NCBI RefSeq assembly: GCF_027604915.1
Contig: NZ_JAJAQC010000019.1
Location: forward strand, 62,001-126,000
Direction: 5' to 3'
Source: Streptomonospora mangrovi
GTDB taxonomy: Bacteria; Actinomycetota; Actinomycetes; Streptosporangiales; Streptosporangiaceae
Length of the DNA stretch: 64,000 bases
The position numbers and the translations under genes are program-made. Positions within the stretch are counted from its first letter, which is position 1. The number at the start of each line of letters is the position of its first letter. Shown one piece after another: positions 7,560 through 22,120 of the stretch. A model generated the notes under the pieces. The model did not search any database. It was not told where the DNA came from and saw only the letters and a list, made by a program, of their open reading frames with translations.

Positions 7560-8495
7560 CTACTTGCGCGGGCTTCCGCCGGATCGCTTCGCCCGCGTCT
7601 GCTTCTTCGGCTGCTTACGCTCGATCTTAGGCTGTTCAACCGGTTCTGGCGCGCTCTCCTTGCGCTTGCCCAGAAGCCCCTTGGCCGAGCCGTTGGGCGA
7701 CGCCTGCTTGCTGGCGGGCTCCTCGCCGGGAGCCGGCTGGTTGCGGTAGATGAAGTGCTGCTGACCCATGGTCCACACGTTCGAGGTGACCCAGTAGATC
7801 AACACGCCGATGGGCATGCCCAGACCGAACAGGCCGAAGGCCGGCGCCAGGTACATCATGATCCGCTGCGACTGCGCCATCGGGTTGTCGGGCGCCAGGG
7901 TCCCGGCGCTGCGCTTCATGCTCTGGCGCATCGTCAGGAAGGTGGTGGTGCCCATGATGATGCAGGCGATGGCGATGACGACGCGGGCCAGCAGCGGGTC
8001 GGCGTGGTAGTTGGCGAACTCCTGCTCGCTCATCAGGAACTGCGCGGCGAGCGGCGCGTGGAAGATCGTGGCGTTCTGCGCGCTCTCCACCAACTGCGGG
8101 GTGAACCCGTACTGCGCCTGGCCCTGGGCCACGCTGCGCAGCACGCTGAACAGCGCGAAGAAGACCGGCATCTGGAGCAGCAGCGGCAGGCAGCCCATGA
8201 GGGGGTTGGTGCCGCTCTCCTGGTAGAGCTTCATCTGCTCCTGCTGGAGGCGCTGCTTGTCGTTCTTGTAGCGCTCCCGCACCTTGAGCAACTGCGGCTG
8301 CATCTCTTGGATCTTGCGCTGCGTCTGCATCTGCTTGACGAACAGCGGCACCATGATCAGCCGCATCAGCACGGTCAGGAGCACGATCGACAGACCCCAG
8401 GCCCAACCGCTGTCGGGGTCGAGCCCAACGGCAGTCAGCCCCGAGTGGATCTGGATCAGCACCCAGCCGACGGCGTTGTATAGCGGGTCCAGCAC
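7560..8495 (-). CDS. yidC: Membrane protein insertase YidC
   Basis: 311 residues. It inserts and folds inner-membrane proteins, alone or with Sec. Conserved segments are visible: GLSIVLLTVLMRLIMVPLFV (with the key hydrophilic-groove arginine in LMRLI), QMQTQRKIQEMQPQLLKVRERY, GTNPLMGCLPLLLQMPVFFALF, and the last transmembrane segments. The tail is Lys/Arg-rich as in other Gram-positive YidC proteins. GTG start preceded by AAGAGGAG. No lipobox is seen, as in many actinobacterial homologues. yidD lies 28 bases upstream. Confidence 0.96.
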   Translation of the reverse strand: MLDPLYNAVGWVLIQIHSGLTAVGLDPDSGWAWGLSIVLLTVLMRLIMVPLFVKQMQTQRKIQEMQPQLLKVRERYKNDKQRLQQEQMKLYQESGTNPLMGCLPLLLQMPVFFALFSVLRSVAQGQAQYGFTPQLVESAQNATIFHAPLAAQFLMSEQEFANYHADPLLARVVIAIACIIMGTTTFLTMRQSMKRSAGTLAPDNPMAQSQRIMMYLAPAFGLFGLGMPIGVLIYWVTSNVWTMGQQHFIYRNQPAPGEEPASKQASPNGSAKGLLGKRKESAPEPVEQPKIERKQPKKQTRAKRSGGSPRK

Positions 8496-8523
8496 CGGCC
8501 AACTCCTCTTGACTTCAGTTCAG

Positions 8524-8829
8524 CTACTGCTCCAGTGGTCCCGGTGCGGTCCCCGGTCCGGGCGTGGAGGCGTCGCGGTCGGCGGCGCCCCGCCGCGGGG
8601 GAACGGGATCGAGCCCGCCGGGCGTGAACGGGTGGCACCGGGCGATTCGCCGGACCGCCAGCCACGAACCCCGCAGCGCACCGTGCACCTGTAGCGCCTC
8701 AACGGCGTAGGCGCTACAGGAGGGGTAGTAACGGCAGACTGGAGGCAGGGCGGGGCTGATGAACCGCTGGTAGCCGCGGATGGGCAGCACCAGGGCCCGC
8801 GCCGCGAGGCTCGGTCTGTCGTCAGTCAT
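8524..8829 (-). CDS. yidD: Membrane protein insertion efficiency factor YidD
   Basis: 101 residues. The family signature [32 protein letters not shown] is split here across residues 15-46, with conserved cysteines in CRYYPSCS, and [15 protein letters not shown] follows. It is a small amphipathic protein that assists YidC-dependent insertion at the inner membrane. It overlaps the rnpA stop by four bases (ATGA), so translation is coupled to rnpA. Confidence 0.95.
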   Translation of the reverse strand: MTDDRPSLAARALVLPIRGYQRFISPALPPVCRYYPSCSAYAVEALQVHGALRGSWLAVRRIARCHPFTPGGLDPVPPRRGAADRDASTPGPGTAPGPLEQ

Positions 8830-9251
8830 GAACCCGCCCGATCTCCGCCGGGCCGCGGCTCGCGCGGTGGGTCGGACCCCTTGCGACGGCGTGTCGCGTT
8901 GCGGGGCCGCATCGCCGAGGCGATGGCACCGTCGAGCTGCGCGGCCAGCGAGTCGTGTCCAAGGGACGCGGCCAGGGGTTTGGCCCGCACTACTAGCAGG
9001 CTACCGTCCGGCAGCGCGCCCAGCCGCGCCCGCATCAGGTGGCGGAGCCGGCGCTGGACGCGCTTGCGCACCACCGCGTTGCCCACCGCCTTGCTGACGG
9101 CGAACCCCACGCGCGGCGGCGCCTGCGGGCCGGGCTCCGCGCCGGGGGCGAGGTAGGCCACGCTCAGCGCCTCGCGCCCGGCACGCCGCCCCGAGCGCAG
9201 CACGCGGCCGAACTCGGCGCTGTGACGCATGCGGTTCTGGGGCGACAACAT
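8826..9251 (-). CDS. rnpA: Ribonuclease P protein component
   Basis: 141 residues. It is the protein cofactor of RNase P, which matures tRNA 5' ends. RNase P signature elements are visible: [18 protein letters not shown] at the N terminus and the RNA-binding RNR-type motif [28 protein letters not shown] start. Its C terminus overlaps yidD, and rpmH lies about 100 bases upstream on the same strand, the universal rpmH-rnpA pairing. Confidence 0.96.
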   Translation of the reverse strand: MLSPQNRMRHSAEFGRVLRSGRRAGREALSVAYLAPGAEPGPQAPPRVGFAVSKAVGNAVVRKRVQRRLRHLMRARLGALPDGSLLVVRAKPLAASLGHDSLAAQLDGAIASAMRPRNATRRRKGSDPPREPRPGGDRAGS

Positions 9252-9350
9252 CGGATGGGGTCCTCAACCGGGACGGGCACCGGACACACACAGAGGGCCG
9301 ACCGCCGCAAGGGCAGCCGGCCCGGAAGGTCGATCGGTCGACCGTGAGCG

Positions 9351-9494
9351 CTACTGGCTCACGGTCAGCCGCACGCGCCCCTTCTTGCGGCGGGCCGCGA
9401 CGATCGCGCGGCCGGCGCGGGTCCGCATGCGCAGCCGGAAACCATGGACCTTCGCGCGGCGCCGGTTGTTCGGCTGAAACGTACGCTTGCTCAC
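9351..9494 (-). CDS. rpmH: 50S ribosomal protein L34
   Basis: 47 residues beginning [19 protein letters not shown] after a GTG at 9494, and ending [15 protein letters not shown]. This is the full L34 pattern, very basic. A longer frame exists upstream but only the L34 part is real. Transcription from the rpmH promoter runs away from dnaA into rnpA-yidD-yidC-jag. Confidence 0.97.
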   Translation of the reverse strand: MSKRTFQPNNRRRAKVHGFRLRMRTRAGRAIVAARRKKGRVRLTVSQ

Positions 9495-10304
9495 TGCTGG
9501 GCTCCAGGGCGGGTATCGAGGTACTTCAGCGGCCCCGCGGGCTGCGGGACGCGGGTGTCTGCGCCCGATCGACGCCGCTGGGGCGTCCGCGGTGGTCTGA
9601 GGGCGCTCCAGCGGCCACGGGGGCCGCTCGCGGGGTGCGCCGCTTCGGGCCGCACGGGACGTGCGGCCGCATGAAGGCACCCTCACACACAGACGGATTG
9701 CTGACCAAGCATACCCAACCCGCGGAGCGCACCGGAACCGGGCGCCCGGCGGCCCGCTTCCCACCAGGACCGACGCCTCGGCGGGGCCGGGCGCGGCCGC
9801 TCCGCGTTCCCCCTGTGGACAGCGCGCTGACGCGGATTCCACAGGCTGTGCATGCCGCCGGGCCGCCCCTAAGCTGTGGACAACGCGCGCGCGGGCGCGG
9901 TGTGCACAGCCTCGCGCCCCGCGCCGCCCGCCCGCAACCTACTGTGCCCTGTGCAAATCTGTGACCTGCGGTTTGTGGATAAGTCGCCAGTCGCTGGGGG
10001 TGTCTGCCAGGCTGTGTACGAGAACGTGCACAACATGTGGACGGCGCCCGGACGGCTGTGGAAGCCCGTCGGGCGCCGCGATCGCGGCGCCGCCCCGTCC
10101 ACACGTCGCTATACACAACCGGTCCACAGAACCACCCTGAGTTACCCACAGCGCGGCCCGGTCGCGAACGGCCCCGCGGCCCCGTCCCGCGTCCGCCCCG
10201 CCAACCGGGACAATGGACCGTCCGGCTCCCTTGCCACCGACCGGACGGCGGGGCACCGCACCAGAGGAGACCATTGAGAAGGGGACGAACCATGGCAGGT
10301 CACC
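9495..10304. promoter_or_regulatory. rpmH-dnaA regulatory region with DnaA boxes
   Basis: About 810 bases without a gene. It must hold the divergent rpmH and dnaA promoters. DnaA boxes seen: TGTGGACAG (9814-9822), TGTGGACAA (9875-9883, perfect TTGTCCACA complement), TGTGGATAA (9974-9982, perfect TTATCCACA complement), plus weaker TTACCCACA (10142-10150) and several TCCACA half-matches around 10036-10130. The arrangement suggests autoregulation of dnaA; it may also contribute to origin function. Confidence 0.75.
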
Positions 10305-12203
10305 GTGTCTGAGGCACAGGTCAACCTCGCAATGGTGTGGTCGAGCGTGCTCAGCAGCCTCGACAACAGCACGCTGCCCCCGCAGCAGCGCGCCTGGCTG
10401 CCGCAGACCCGTCCCCTTGGCCTCATCGAGGACACCGCCCTGCTCGCCGCCCCCAACGAGTTCGCCAAGGAGGTCCTGGAGACCCGGCTGCGCCCGGCCA
10501 TCAGCCAGGCCCTCTCCGCCGAGCTGGGCCGCGAGATCCGCGTGGCCGTCACCGTCGACCCCACCGCCGTGCAGCCCCCGCCGGCCGCCGCCTCGGCGCC
10601 CGGCGCCTACGGCCCCGGCGCCGCCGATCCCGGTCCCGCGCGCCCGCCCTGGCAGCAGCCGGCCATCATGCCCGAGGACCTGCCGGGGTCGCCCTCAGCC
10701 GGCGAATCCGTGCCCGACGGCCAGTTCGGCCACCCCCACCAGGGCCACCCCCACCAGGGCCACCCGCACCAGGGCCGGCCCCCGGGCGGCCCCCGCGCGG
10801 GCGAACCCCCGCGCCCCGACTCCCCCGCGCCCGCCGCCGGCGAGGGCGACGACCTCCTGGCACCGCGCCGCGGCTACCCCGGCCCCTCCTCCTACGGCGA
10901 GCAGAACTGGCAGCCCCAGTGGGAGGCGCCCAACCGGTGGGAGGCCCCGCAGTGGGACTCCCCCGCCGCCTGGCAGCAGCCCGGCCAGCAGCAGCACCCG
11001 GGCCACCCCGGCTCCGGGGGGCCGCCCGCCCAGCAGTGGGAGCAGCAGGCCCCGCGGCCGGCCGACCCGGGCGACCCCGGCGCCGACCCCGCGGGGGGCG
11101 TGCCCGCGCCGCCGCTTCCGGCCGCGCCCGACACCGCCGGGGGCAACCAGCCGCACACCTCCGCCGAGCCGGCGCGGCTGAACCCCAAGTACACCTTCGA
11201 GACCTTCGTCATCGGGTCGAGCAACCGGTTCGCCCACGCGGCGGCGGTCGCGGTGGCCGAGGCCCCGGCCAAGGCCTACAACCCGCTGTTCATCTACGGC
11301 GGCTCGGGGCTGGGCAAGACCCACCTGCTGCACGCCATCGGCCACTACGCCCAGCGCCTCTACGACGGCGCGCGCGTGCGCTACGTCAGCTCCGAGGAGT
11401 TCACCAACGAGTTCATCAACTCGATCCGCGACGGCAAGGCCGACGGCTTCCGCCGGCGCTACCGCGACATCGACGTGCTCCTGGTCGACGACATCCAGTT
11501 CCTGGAGAACAAGGAGCAGACGCAGGAGGAGTTCTTCCACACCTTCAACACCCTGCACAACTCCAACAAGCAGATCGTGATCTCCAGCGACCGCCCGCCC
11601 AAGCAACTGGTCACCCTGGAGGACCGGCTGCGCAACCGGTTCGAGTGGGGCCTGATCACCGACGTCCAGCCGCCGGAGCTGGAGACCCGCATCGCGATCC
11701 TGCGCAAGAAGGCCGCGCAGGAGGGCCTGGCCGCGCCGCCCGAGGTGCTGGAGTTCATCGCCAGCAAGATCTCCACCAACATCCGCGAACTGGAGGGCGC
11801 GCTCATCCGGGTGACCGCCTTCGCCAGCCTCAACCGGCAGTCGGTCGACCTCCACCTGACGGGGATCGTCCTCAAGGACCTGATCCCCGACGACGAGGGC
11901 CCCGAGATCACGGCCTCGGCAATCATGGCCCAGACCGCGTCCTACTTCGGGCTGAGCACCGAGGACCTGTGCGGAACCTCGCGCTCGCGGGTGCTGGTGA
12001 CGGCCCGGCAGATCGCGATGTACCTGTGCCGGGAGCTGACCGACCTCTCGCTGCCCAAGATCGGCCAGCAGTTCGGCCGCGACCACACCACCGTCATGCA
12101 CGCCGACCGCAAGATCCGCTCGCTGATGGCCGAGCGCCGGTCCATCTACAACCAGGTGACCGAGTTGACCAACCGGATCAAGCAGCAGTCGCGCAACGGC
12201 TGA
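10305..12203 (+). CDS. dnaA: Chromosomal replication initiator DnaA
   Basis: 632 residues, long for DnaA because of a Pro/Gln/Gly-rich linker at about residues 90-295, as in Streptomyces. Domain I is at 1-90. The linker contains a three-fold HPHQG repeat near residues 142-157. The AAA+ core starts at about 300 ([20 protein letters not shown]) with Walker [16 protein letters not shown] (from residue 332) and Walker [14 protein letters not shown]. The C-terminal domain IV has the DnaA-box signature ([14 protein letters not shown]). GTG start at 10305 with AGG five to seven bases upstream. It melts oriC and starts replication. Confidence 0.97.
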   Translation: MSEAQVNLAMVWSSVLSSLDNSTLPPQQRAWLPQTRPLGLIEDTALLAAPNEFAKEVLETRLRPAISQALSAELGREIRVAVTVDPTAVQPPPAAASAPGAYGPGAADPGPARPPWQQPAIMPEDLPGSPSAGESVPDGQFGHPHQGHPHQGHPHQGRPPGGPRAGEPPRPDSPAPAAGEGDDLLAPRRGYPGPSSYGEQNWQPQWEAPNRWEAPQWDSPAAWQQPGQQQHPGHPGSGGPPAQQWEQQAPRPADPGDPGADPAGGVPAPPLPAAPDTAGGNQPHTSAEPARLNPKYTFETFVIGSSNRFAHAAAVAVAEAPAKAYNPLFIYGGSGLGKTHLLHAIGHYAQRLYDGARVRYVSSEEFTNEFINSIRDGKADGFRRRYRDIDVLLVDDIQFLENKEQTQEEFFHTFNTLHNSNKQIVISSDRPPKQLVTLEDRLRNRFEWGLITDVQPPELETRIAILRKKAAQEGLAAPPEVLEFIASKISTNIRELEGALIRVTAFASLNRQSVDLHLTGIVLKDLIPDDEGPEITASAIMAQTASYFGLSTEDLCGTSRSRVLVTARQIAMYLCRELTDLSLPKIGQQFGRDHTTVMHADRKIRSLMAERRSIYNQVTELTNRIKQQSRNG

Positions 12204-12847
12204 CCCCCGAGGACTTTCCACGGCCGCTTTCGGCCGGTTTCTCCCCCCGGTTTTCCGCCGACGGCACCGGGTTGTCCCCAGGAACCCCGCTTTTCTGTGG
12301 ACAACCCGGGGATAACCCTGCGGATAACCGCCCCTTACCGGTGGACAACCTGGGGACGGCCTGGGGATGACCTGTGGGTAGGGCTGGGGACCCCCGACCC
12401 CCGGTGTCCCCGGGCCTGTGCGCGACCGGTGGATAACCTGTGGAGTACCGGTGGACAACCCGTGGACAACCTGTGGGCGGCCGTTCTCCGTCCACAGCGC
12501 GGCCGGTTTTCCCCAGCCTCCGCCCACAGGGCCGGTGGACAAAAATTCCCGGTCTCACCTGCGCAAACAAGGGTTGTCCACACTTTCCACAGCCCCTATT
12601 ACTACGACGCCTCTTTTTACCGATCAGTGGCTTGGTAAATCGGCTTGGGCCCGGATCTGTGGACGGCGCTCCCCGCTCGCTCCGCCGCCCCGCCGAGGGC
12701 ACCGGCGATCGGGTGTGGTGGGCAGCGGGCGGCCGCGAATCCGGGTACGGTGTGAACCCGTCCCCGTGACGCGTCCGGTGCCACCGCCGCGACACCGCCC
12801 CCATCACTCACAGGGGCCACTTGGTTTCGAGGAAAGTGAGTCGGATT
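12204..12847. other. oriC: Replication origin oriC (dnaA-dnaN intergenic region)
   Basis: About 640 gene-free bases packed with DnaA boxes in both orientations. Perfect TTGTCCACA-type boxes are at 12296-12304 (reverse) and 12574-12582 (forward). One-mismatch boxes are at 12272-12280, 12319-12327, 12340-12348, 12428-12436, 12450-12458, 12461-12469 and 12534-12542, with weaker ones between them (for example 12583-12591). An AT-rich patch at about 12596-12645 (CTATTACTACGACGCCTC, TTTTTACC) next to the last boxes is the best candidate for the unwinding element. Location and box density match Streptomyces-type oriC. Confidence 0.92.
12596..12645. other. Candidate DNA unwinding element of oriC
   Basis: The most AT-rich stretch of the dnaA-dnaN region (CCCCTATTACTACGACGCCT, then CTTTTTACCGATC and TGGTAAATC), immediately after two DnaA boxes at 12574-12591. 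By analogy with bacterial origins, melting would start here; no experimental data. Confidence 0.55.
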
Positions 12848-13987
12848 GTGAAGTTCCGGGTCGAACGTGACGTACTGGCCGACGCCGTCGCCTGGACCGC
12901 CCGCAGCCTGCCGGTCCGCCCGTCGGTGCCCGTCCTGGCGGGCATGCTGCTGGACGCCACCGAGGACGACGGCGGCCGCCGCCTCAAGCTCTCCAGCTTC
13001 GACTACGAGGTCTCGGCGCAGGTCTCGGTCGAGATCGACGTCGAGGAGCCCGGCACCACGCTCGTCTCGGGGCGGCTGCTCGCCGAGATCACCCGCAACC
13101 TTCCTCCACAGACTGTGGAGATCAGCACCGACGGCGCCAAGGTCACCGTGGCCTGCGGCAGCGCGAAGTTCACCCTCCTCACCCTGCCGGTGGAGGACTA
13201 CCCCACCCTGCCCGCCATGCCGCAGATGACCGGTTCCATCGGCAGCGACGCGTTCGCCGCCGCCGTGAGCCAGGTCGCCGTGGCCGCCGGGCGCGACGAC
13301 ACCCTGCCGATGCTCACCGGCGTGCGGGTCGAGATCGAGGGCGACACCGTCACCCTGGCCTCCACCGACCGCTACCGCCTGGCGGTGCGCGAACTCGCCT
13401 GGAAGCCCGAGAACCCCGACGTCTCCGCCGTGGCCCTGGTGCCCGCCAAGACCCTCGCCGACACCGCCAAGTCGCTCACCGGCGGCGCCGAGGTCTCCAT
13501 CGCGCTGTCGGCCGCCGACTCCGGCGAGGGCATGATCGGCTTCGAGGGCGGCGGCCGCCGCACCACCACCCGGTTGCTCGACGGCGAGTTCCCCAAGTAC
13601 CGCGCCCTGCTGCCCGACACCTTCAACTCCGTGGCCGAGGTCCAGCGCGCGGAGTTCATCGAGGCCGTCAAGCGCGTGTCGCTGGTGGCCGAGCGCAACA
13701 CCCCGCTGCGGCTGGCCTTCGGCGACGGCCGCCTGGTGCTGGAGGCCGGGACCGGCGACGAGGCGCAGGCGGTCGAGGTCCTCGACTCCTCCCTGGAGGG
13801 CGAGGACATCCAGATCGCCTTCAACTCCGCCTTCCTCCTCGACGGCCTCACGGCGATCGACTCCGACATCGCCCGGCTCCAGTTCACGACCTCGACCAAG
13901 CCGGCCATCATCACCGGCAAGCCCGCCGACGACGGTGCGACCGCCGATTACCGATACTTGATCATGCCGGTCCGGCTGTCGGGCTGA
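12848..13987 (+). CDS. dnaN: DNA polymerase III sliding clamp (beta subunit)
   Basis: 379 residues, the normal clamp length. The start chosen is the GTG at 12848, giving VKFRVERDVLADAVAWTARS, which matches the usual beginning of actinobacterial clamps; a TTG at 12821 would add nine residues. Three clamp domains are evident, ending with the conserved DDGATADYRYLIMPVRL. It encircles DNA and tethers Pol III. A purine-rich GAGGAAAG lies about 12 bases ahead of the start. It is the first gene after oriC. Confidence 0.96.
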   Translation: MKFRVERDVLADAVAWTARSLPVRPSVPVLAGMLLDATEDDGGRRLKLSSFDYEVSAQVSVEIDVEEPGTTLVSGRLLAEITRNLPPQTVEISTDGAKVTVACGSAKFTLLTLPVEDYPTLPAMPQMTGSIGSDAFAAAVSQVAVAAGRDDTLPMLTGVRVEIEGDTVTLASTDRYRLAVRELAWKPENPDVSAVALVPAKTLADTAKSLTGGAEVSIALSAADSGEGMIGFEGGGRRTTTRLLDGEFPKYRALLPDTFNSVAEVQRAEFIEAVKRVSLVAERNTPLRLAFGDGRLVLEAGTGDEAQAVEVLDSSLEGEDIQIAFNSAFLLDGLTAIDSDIARLQFTTSTKPAIITGKPADDGATADYRYLIMPVRLSG

Positions 13988-14045
13988 CCGCCGCGTCGGT
14001 ACCGGTCGATCCACATATCCACAGGTCGCATTGGGGGAGACGAGC

Positions 14046-14951
14046 ATGCAACTAGGTATGGTCGGCCTGGGCAGAATGGGCGGCAACATGGCCGCCCGCC
14101 TGCGTGACAAGGGCCACGACGTGGTCGGGTTCGACTTCGACCCCGACGTCCGCGACGTCGCCAGCCTTGGCGAACTCGCCGAGCGGCTGACCGCCCCGCG
14201 CGTCGTCTGGCTGATGGTCCCCGCGGGCGAACCCACCCAGAAGACCATCACCGAGCTGGCCGAGGTGCTCGAACCGGGCGACCTCATCATCGAGGGCGGC
14301 AACTCCCACTACGTCGACGACCGCCGCCGCGCCGACGAGCTGAAGGAGCGGGGCATCCGCTACCTCGACGCCGGCGTCAGCGGCGGCGTCTGGGGCCGCG
14401 AGAACGGCTACGGCATCATGGTCGGCGGCGCCGCCGAGGACGTCGAGCGCGCCGAGCCGGTCTTCCGCGCGCTCACCCCCGACGAGGGCGGCGGCTACGT
14501 GCACGCCGGCGGCGTCGGTGCGGGCCACTTCGTCAAGATGGTCCACAACGGCATCGAGTACGGCATGATGCAGGCGTTCGCCGAGGGCTACGAGCTGATG
14601 GCCGCCTCCGACATCGTCGACGACGTGCCCGGCACCTTCGACAGTTGGCGCGAGGGCACCGTGGTCCGCTCCTGGCTGCTGGACCTGCTTGTGCGGGCGC
14701 TGCGCGAAGACCCCGACCTCGGGTCCATCCGCGGCTACGCCCAGGACTCCGGCGAGGGCCGGTGGACCGTCCAGGCGGCCGTGGACCACGCGGTCCCGGC
14801 GCCGGTCATCACAGCCGCGCTATTCGCCCGCTTCGCCTCGCGCCAGGAGGACAGCCCGGCCATGAAGGTCGTGGCGGCGCTGCGCAACCAGTTCGGCGGC
14901 CACGCGGTGACCCGGGCCGCCGACGACCCCGGGCAGACGCCCCGGAGCTGA
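14046..14951 (+). CDS. gnd: 6-phosphogluconate dehydrogenase (decarboxylating, short type)
   Basis: 301 residues; it is the short form (about 300 residues). It oxidises 6-phosphogluconate to ribulose 5-phosphate in the pentose phosphate pathway. The N-terminal Rossmann fold is MQLGMVGLGRMGGNMAARLR. The substrate-binding signature is EGGNSHYVDD, then YLDAGVSGGVWGRENGYGIM and the catalytic Lys/His segment GHFVKMVHNGIEYGMMQ. ATG at 14046 with GGGGAG at good spacing; the ORF can extend five codons further. Insertion between dnaN and recF is common in actinobacteria. Confidence 0.95.
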   Translation: MQLGMVGLGRMGGNMAARLRDKGHDVVGFDFDPDVRDVASLGELAERLTAPRVVWLMVPAGEPTQKTITELAEVLEPGDLIIEGGNSHYVDDRRRADELKERGIRYLDAGVSGGVWGRENGYGIMVGGAAEDVERAEPVFRALTPDEGGGYVHAGGVGAGHFVKMVHNGIEYGMMQAFAEGYELMAASDIVDDVPGTFDSWREGTVVRSWLLDLLVRALREDPDLGSIRGYAQDSGEGRWTVQAAVDHAVPAPVITAALFARFASRQEDSPAMKVVAALRNQFGGHAVTRAADDPGQTPRS

Positions 14952-15055
14952 GGCACAGGGGTTTCCGCGCCGCCCGGAGGCGGGCCGGGTCCGCAGCGGC
15001 GGTCCGCCGGTCCCGGCGCACCCGCTCCGGCGGCGCGGACCCGTTCTCGGCGGGG

Positions 15056-15069
15056 GTTTCACGTGAAAC
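15056..15069. promoter_or_regulatory. parS site 5 inside a 24-bp palindrome
   Basis: Perfect GTTTCACGTGAAAC in the gnd-recF spacer. Flanking CGGGG and CCCCG extend the symmetry to a perfect 24-bp palindrome (15051-15074). It is the only parS seen to the right of oriC in this window. Confidence 0.95.
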
Positions 15070-15128
15070 CCCCGCCCGGCGCGGTCTCCGCGCGCACATC
15101 CGGGCAGACGAGGAGCGGGAGAGGTCGG

Positions 15129-16259
15129 ATGTACGTTTCACACCTGCAACTGACCGACTACCGGTCCTACGCCGAGGTGCACATCGAGCTGGAGCCGGGG
15201 ATCAGCACGTTCGTCGGCCCCAACGGCCAGGGCAAGACCAACCTGGTCGAGGCGATCGGCTACGTCGCCGCGCAGAGCAGCCACCGCGTCGCAACCGACT
15301 CCCCCCTCGTCCGCAAGGGCGCCCAGCGCGCCATCGTGCGCGCCGCGATCGTCAAGGACGGCCGCCAGGCCGTGGTCGACCTGGAGATCAACCCGGGCAA
15401 GGCCAACCGCGCGCGGCTGAACCGGGCGCCGGTCCCCCGCCCGCGCGAGGTGGTCGGCCTGCTGCGCACCGTCCTGTTCGCCCCCGAGGACCTCGCCCTG
15501 GTCAAGGGCGACCCCGGTGAGCGCCGCCGGTTCCTGGACGAACTCCTCGTGGCCCGCGCCCCCCGCATGGCCGGGGTGCGCGCCGACTACGAGCGGGTGC
15601 TCAAGCAGCGCAACGCCCTGCTGAAGTCGGCCTCCGCGCAGTTCTTCAAGCGCGCCGAACCCGACCTGTCCACCCTTGAGGTGTGGAACGAGCACCTGGC
15701 GGTGGCCGGCGCCGAGCTGCTGGCCGCGCGCCTGGCCCTGGTGGGCGAACTCCAGCCGCTGGTCGCCAAGTCCTACGGCGAGCTGACCAGCTCGGGCGGC
15801 CCGCCGGTGCTCCAGTACCGCTCCTCGGCGCTGGCCGAGTCCGAGCACCCGCCGCTGGACCGTGCACAGCTTGTGGACATCCTGCGCGGGGCGCTGGCCG
15901 AGGTGCATGTGCAGGAGTTGCAGCGCGGCGTCAGCCTGGTCGGCCCCCACCGCGACGACCTCCACCTGCGGCTGGACGAACTCCCCGCCAAGGGCTACGC
16001 CAGCCAGGGCGAGTCGTGGTCCTACGCGCTGGCCCTGCGCCTGGCCGGGTTCGAGCTGCTGCGCGCCGACGGCGACGACCCCGTGCTGCTGCTCGACGAC
16101 GTCTTCGCCGAACTCGACAGCGAGCGCCGCCGCCGGCTGGCCGAGCACGTCCGCCACGCCGAGCAGGTCCTGGTCAGCGCCGCCGTCGACGCCGACATCC
16201 CGCCCGAACTCCAGGGAGCGCGCTTTAGCGTGCGCGAAGGAGGTGTGGAGCGTGCCTGA
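15129..16259 (+). CDS. recF: DNA replication/repair protein RecF
   Basis: 376 residues. The SMC-like ATPase acts in recombinational gap repair, loading RecA with RecO and RecR. Walker A is [18 protein letters not shown]; the signature and Walker B region is [19 protein letters not shown] and [19 protein letters not shown] at 15129 preceded by GAGAGG; the frame could extend upstream across the parS site but without a ribosome binding site. It overlaps dciA by eight bases. Confidence 0.96.
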   Translation: MYVSHLQLTDYRSYAEVHIELEPGISTFVGPNGQGKTNLVEAIGYVAAQSSHRVATDSPLVRKGAQRAIVRAAIVKDGRQAVVDLEINPGKANRARLNRAPVPRPREVVGLLRTVLFAPEDLALVKGDPGERRRFLDELLVARAPRMAGVRADYERVLKQRNALLKSASAQFFKRAEPDLSTLEVWNEHLAVAGAELLAARLALVGELQPLVAKSYGELTSSGGPPVLQYRSSALAESEHPPLDRAQLVDILRGALAEVHVQELQRGVSLVGPHRDDLHLRLDELPAKGYASQGESWSYALALRLAGFELLRADGDDPVLLLDDVFAELDSERRRRLAEHVRHAEQVLVSAAVDADIPPELQGARFSVREGGVERA

Positions 16260-16749
16260 GGACTCCCCCGCCGCGCCCGCCGCCCCCGGCGGCGAACCCC
16301 CCGCGCTCGGCGGCGCCGACCTCGCCCGCCAGGCGCTCGCCCAGGCCAAGGCGGCCGCCAAGGAGCGGGGCGCGGCCCCCGACCGCCGCCCCCGCCGCAC
16401 CCGGCGCGGCCCGGTCCGCTCGCGCAACGAGCCCCAGCTCTTCGGCGACGCGGTGCGCGCCTGGCTGGTGGAGCACGGCTGGCAGGAGCAGGTGGCCGTG
16501 GGCGGCGTGTTCGGCCGCTGGGCCGAGATCGTCGGCGACTTCAACGCCCAGCACCTGCGGCCGGTCACCTACGAGGCCGGCGAGCTGGTCATCGCCGCCG
16601 ACTCCCCCACCATGGCCGCGCACGCCCGCGCCATGGCGCGCGACCTGCTGCGCCGGCTCAACGAGGAGCTGGGCCACGGCACCGTGCACTCCCTGAAGGT
16701 GCAGGCGCCCGGGCGCGGGCGCGGCCCCGGACCGCGGCGCGTCACCTGA
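16252..16749 (+). CDS. dciA: DciA-family (DUF721) putative replicative helicase loader
   Basis: 165 residues. The Ala/Pro-rich basic N-terminal region (to about residue 65) is followed by the DUF721 domain ([33 protein letters not shown], then [30 protein letters not shown]). DUF721 proteins in this position correspond to mycobacterial DciA (Rv0004), which acts with the DnaB helicase at initiation. GTG start with AAGGAGG and an eight-base overlap with recF indicate coupling. Confidence 0.88.
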   Translation: MPEDSPAAPAAPGGEPPALGGADLARQALAQAKAAAKERGAAPDRRPRRTRRGPVRSRNEPQLFGDAVRAWLVEHGWQEQVAVGGVFGRWAEIVGDFNAQHLRPVTYEAGELVIAADSPTMAAHARAMARDLLRRLNEELGHGTVHSLKVQAPGRGRGPGPRRVT

Positions 16750-19076
<2,327 letters not shown>

Positions 19077-19126
19077 CGCCCCGACATCCCGCGGCAGCGA
19101 ACTAGCAGAAAAGGATCTCTCATCCC

Positions 19127-21730
<2,604 letters not shown>

Positions 21731-22120
21731 CGCACCGCGCGCGACACGGCGAAGCGGCGGCCGTCCCGGGGCTCAGCGGGCCTGTGGGGCGGCCGCCGCC
21801 CGTTTCCCGCCCGGGGCCGGGCGGGGGCGGCGGGCGGGCGGCAGCGGGCGCGTGAGGGCGCGCCCGAGGGCCGTGCGGACCGCCGCCGGGCGTGCGGCCC
21901 CGGGCTTCGGGTGCGGGGCGGTGGCGGGTAGGGGCGGGCGGGGGCCGGCCCGCAGCCGAACCGGTCGAATCGGACGCCCTCAGCGTGCTGTTTCGGACGA
22001 TCCCCGACATGGGCACTAGAGTGTGCTCCCGTGGCACGACGCCCGCGATCGCGGAGCGCCCCCGCGCAGCCATCCCCCCTGATCCGGTTCCACCCGTCAC
22101 ATGGAAAGTCCAGCGGTAAC
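21731..22120. other. gyrA-DUF3566 spacer
   Basis: 390 very GC-rich bases without a convincing gene. A weak hairpin (arms 21754-21762 and 21791-21799) follows gyrA. A -10-like TAGAGT at 22017-22022 lies about eight bases before an in-frame GTG at 22031, so the next gene could be read from a leaderless transcript. Confidence 0.45.

Noticed and set aside
12617..14302. Long minus-strand frame across dnaN and gnd
   Set aside because: Antisense shadow; composition typical of frame shadows in high-GC DNA.
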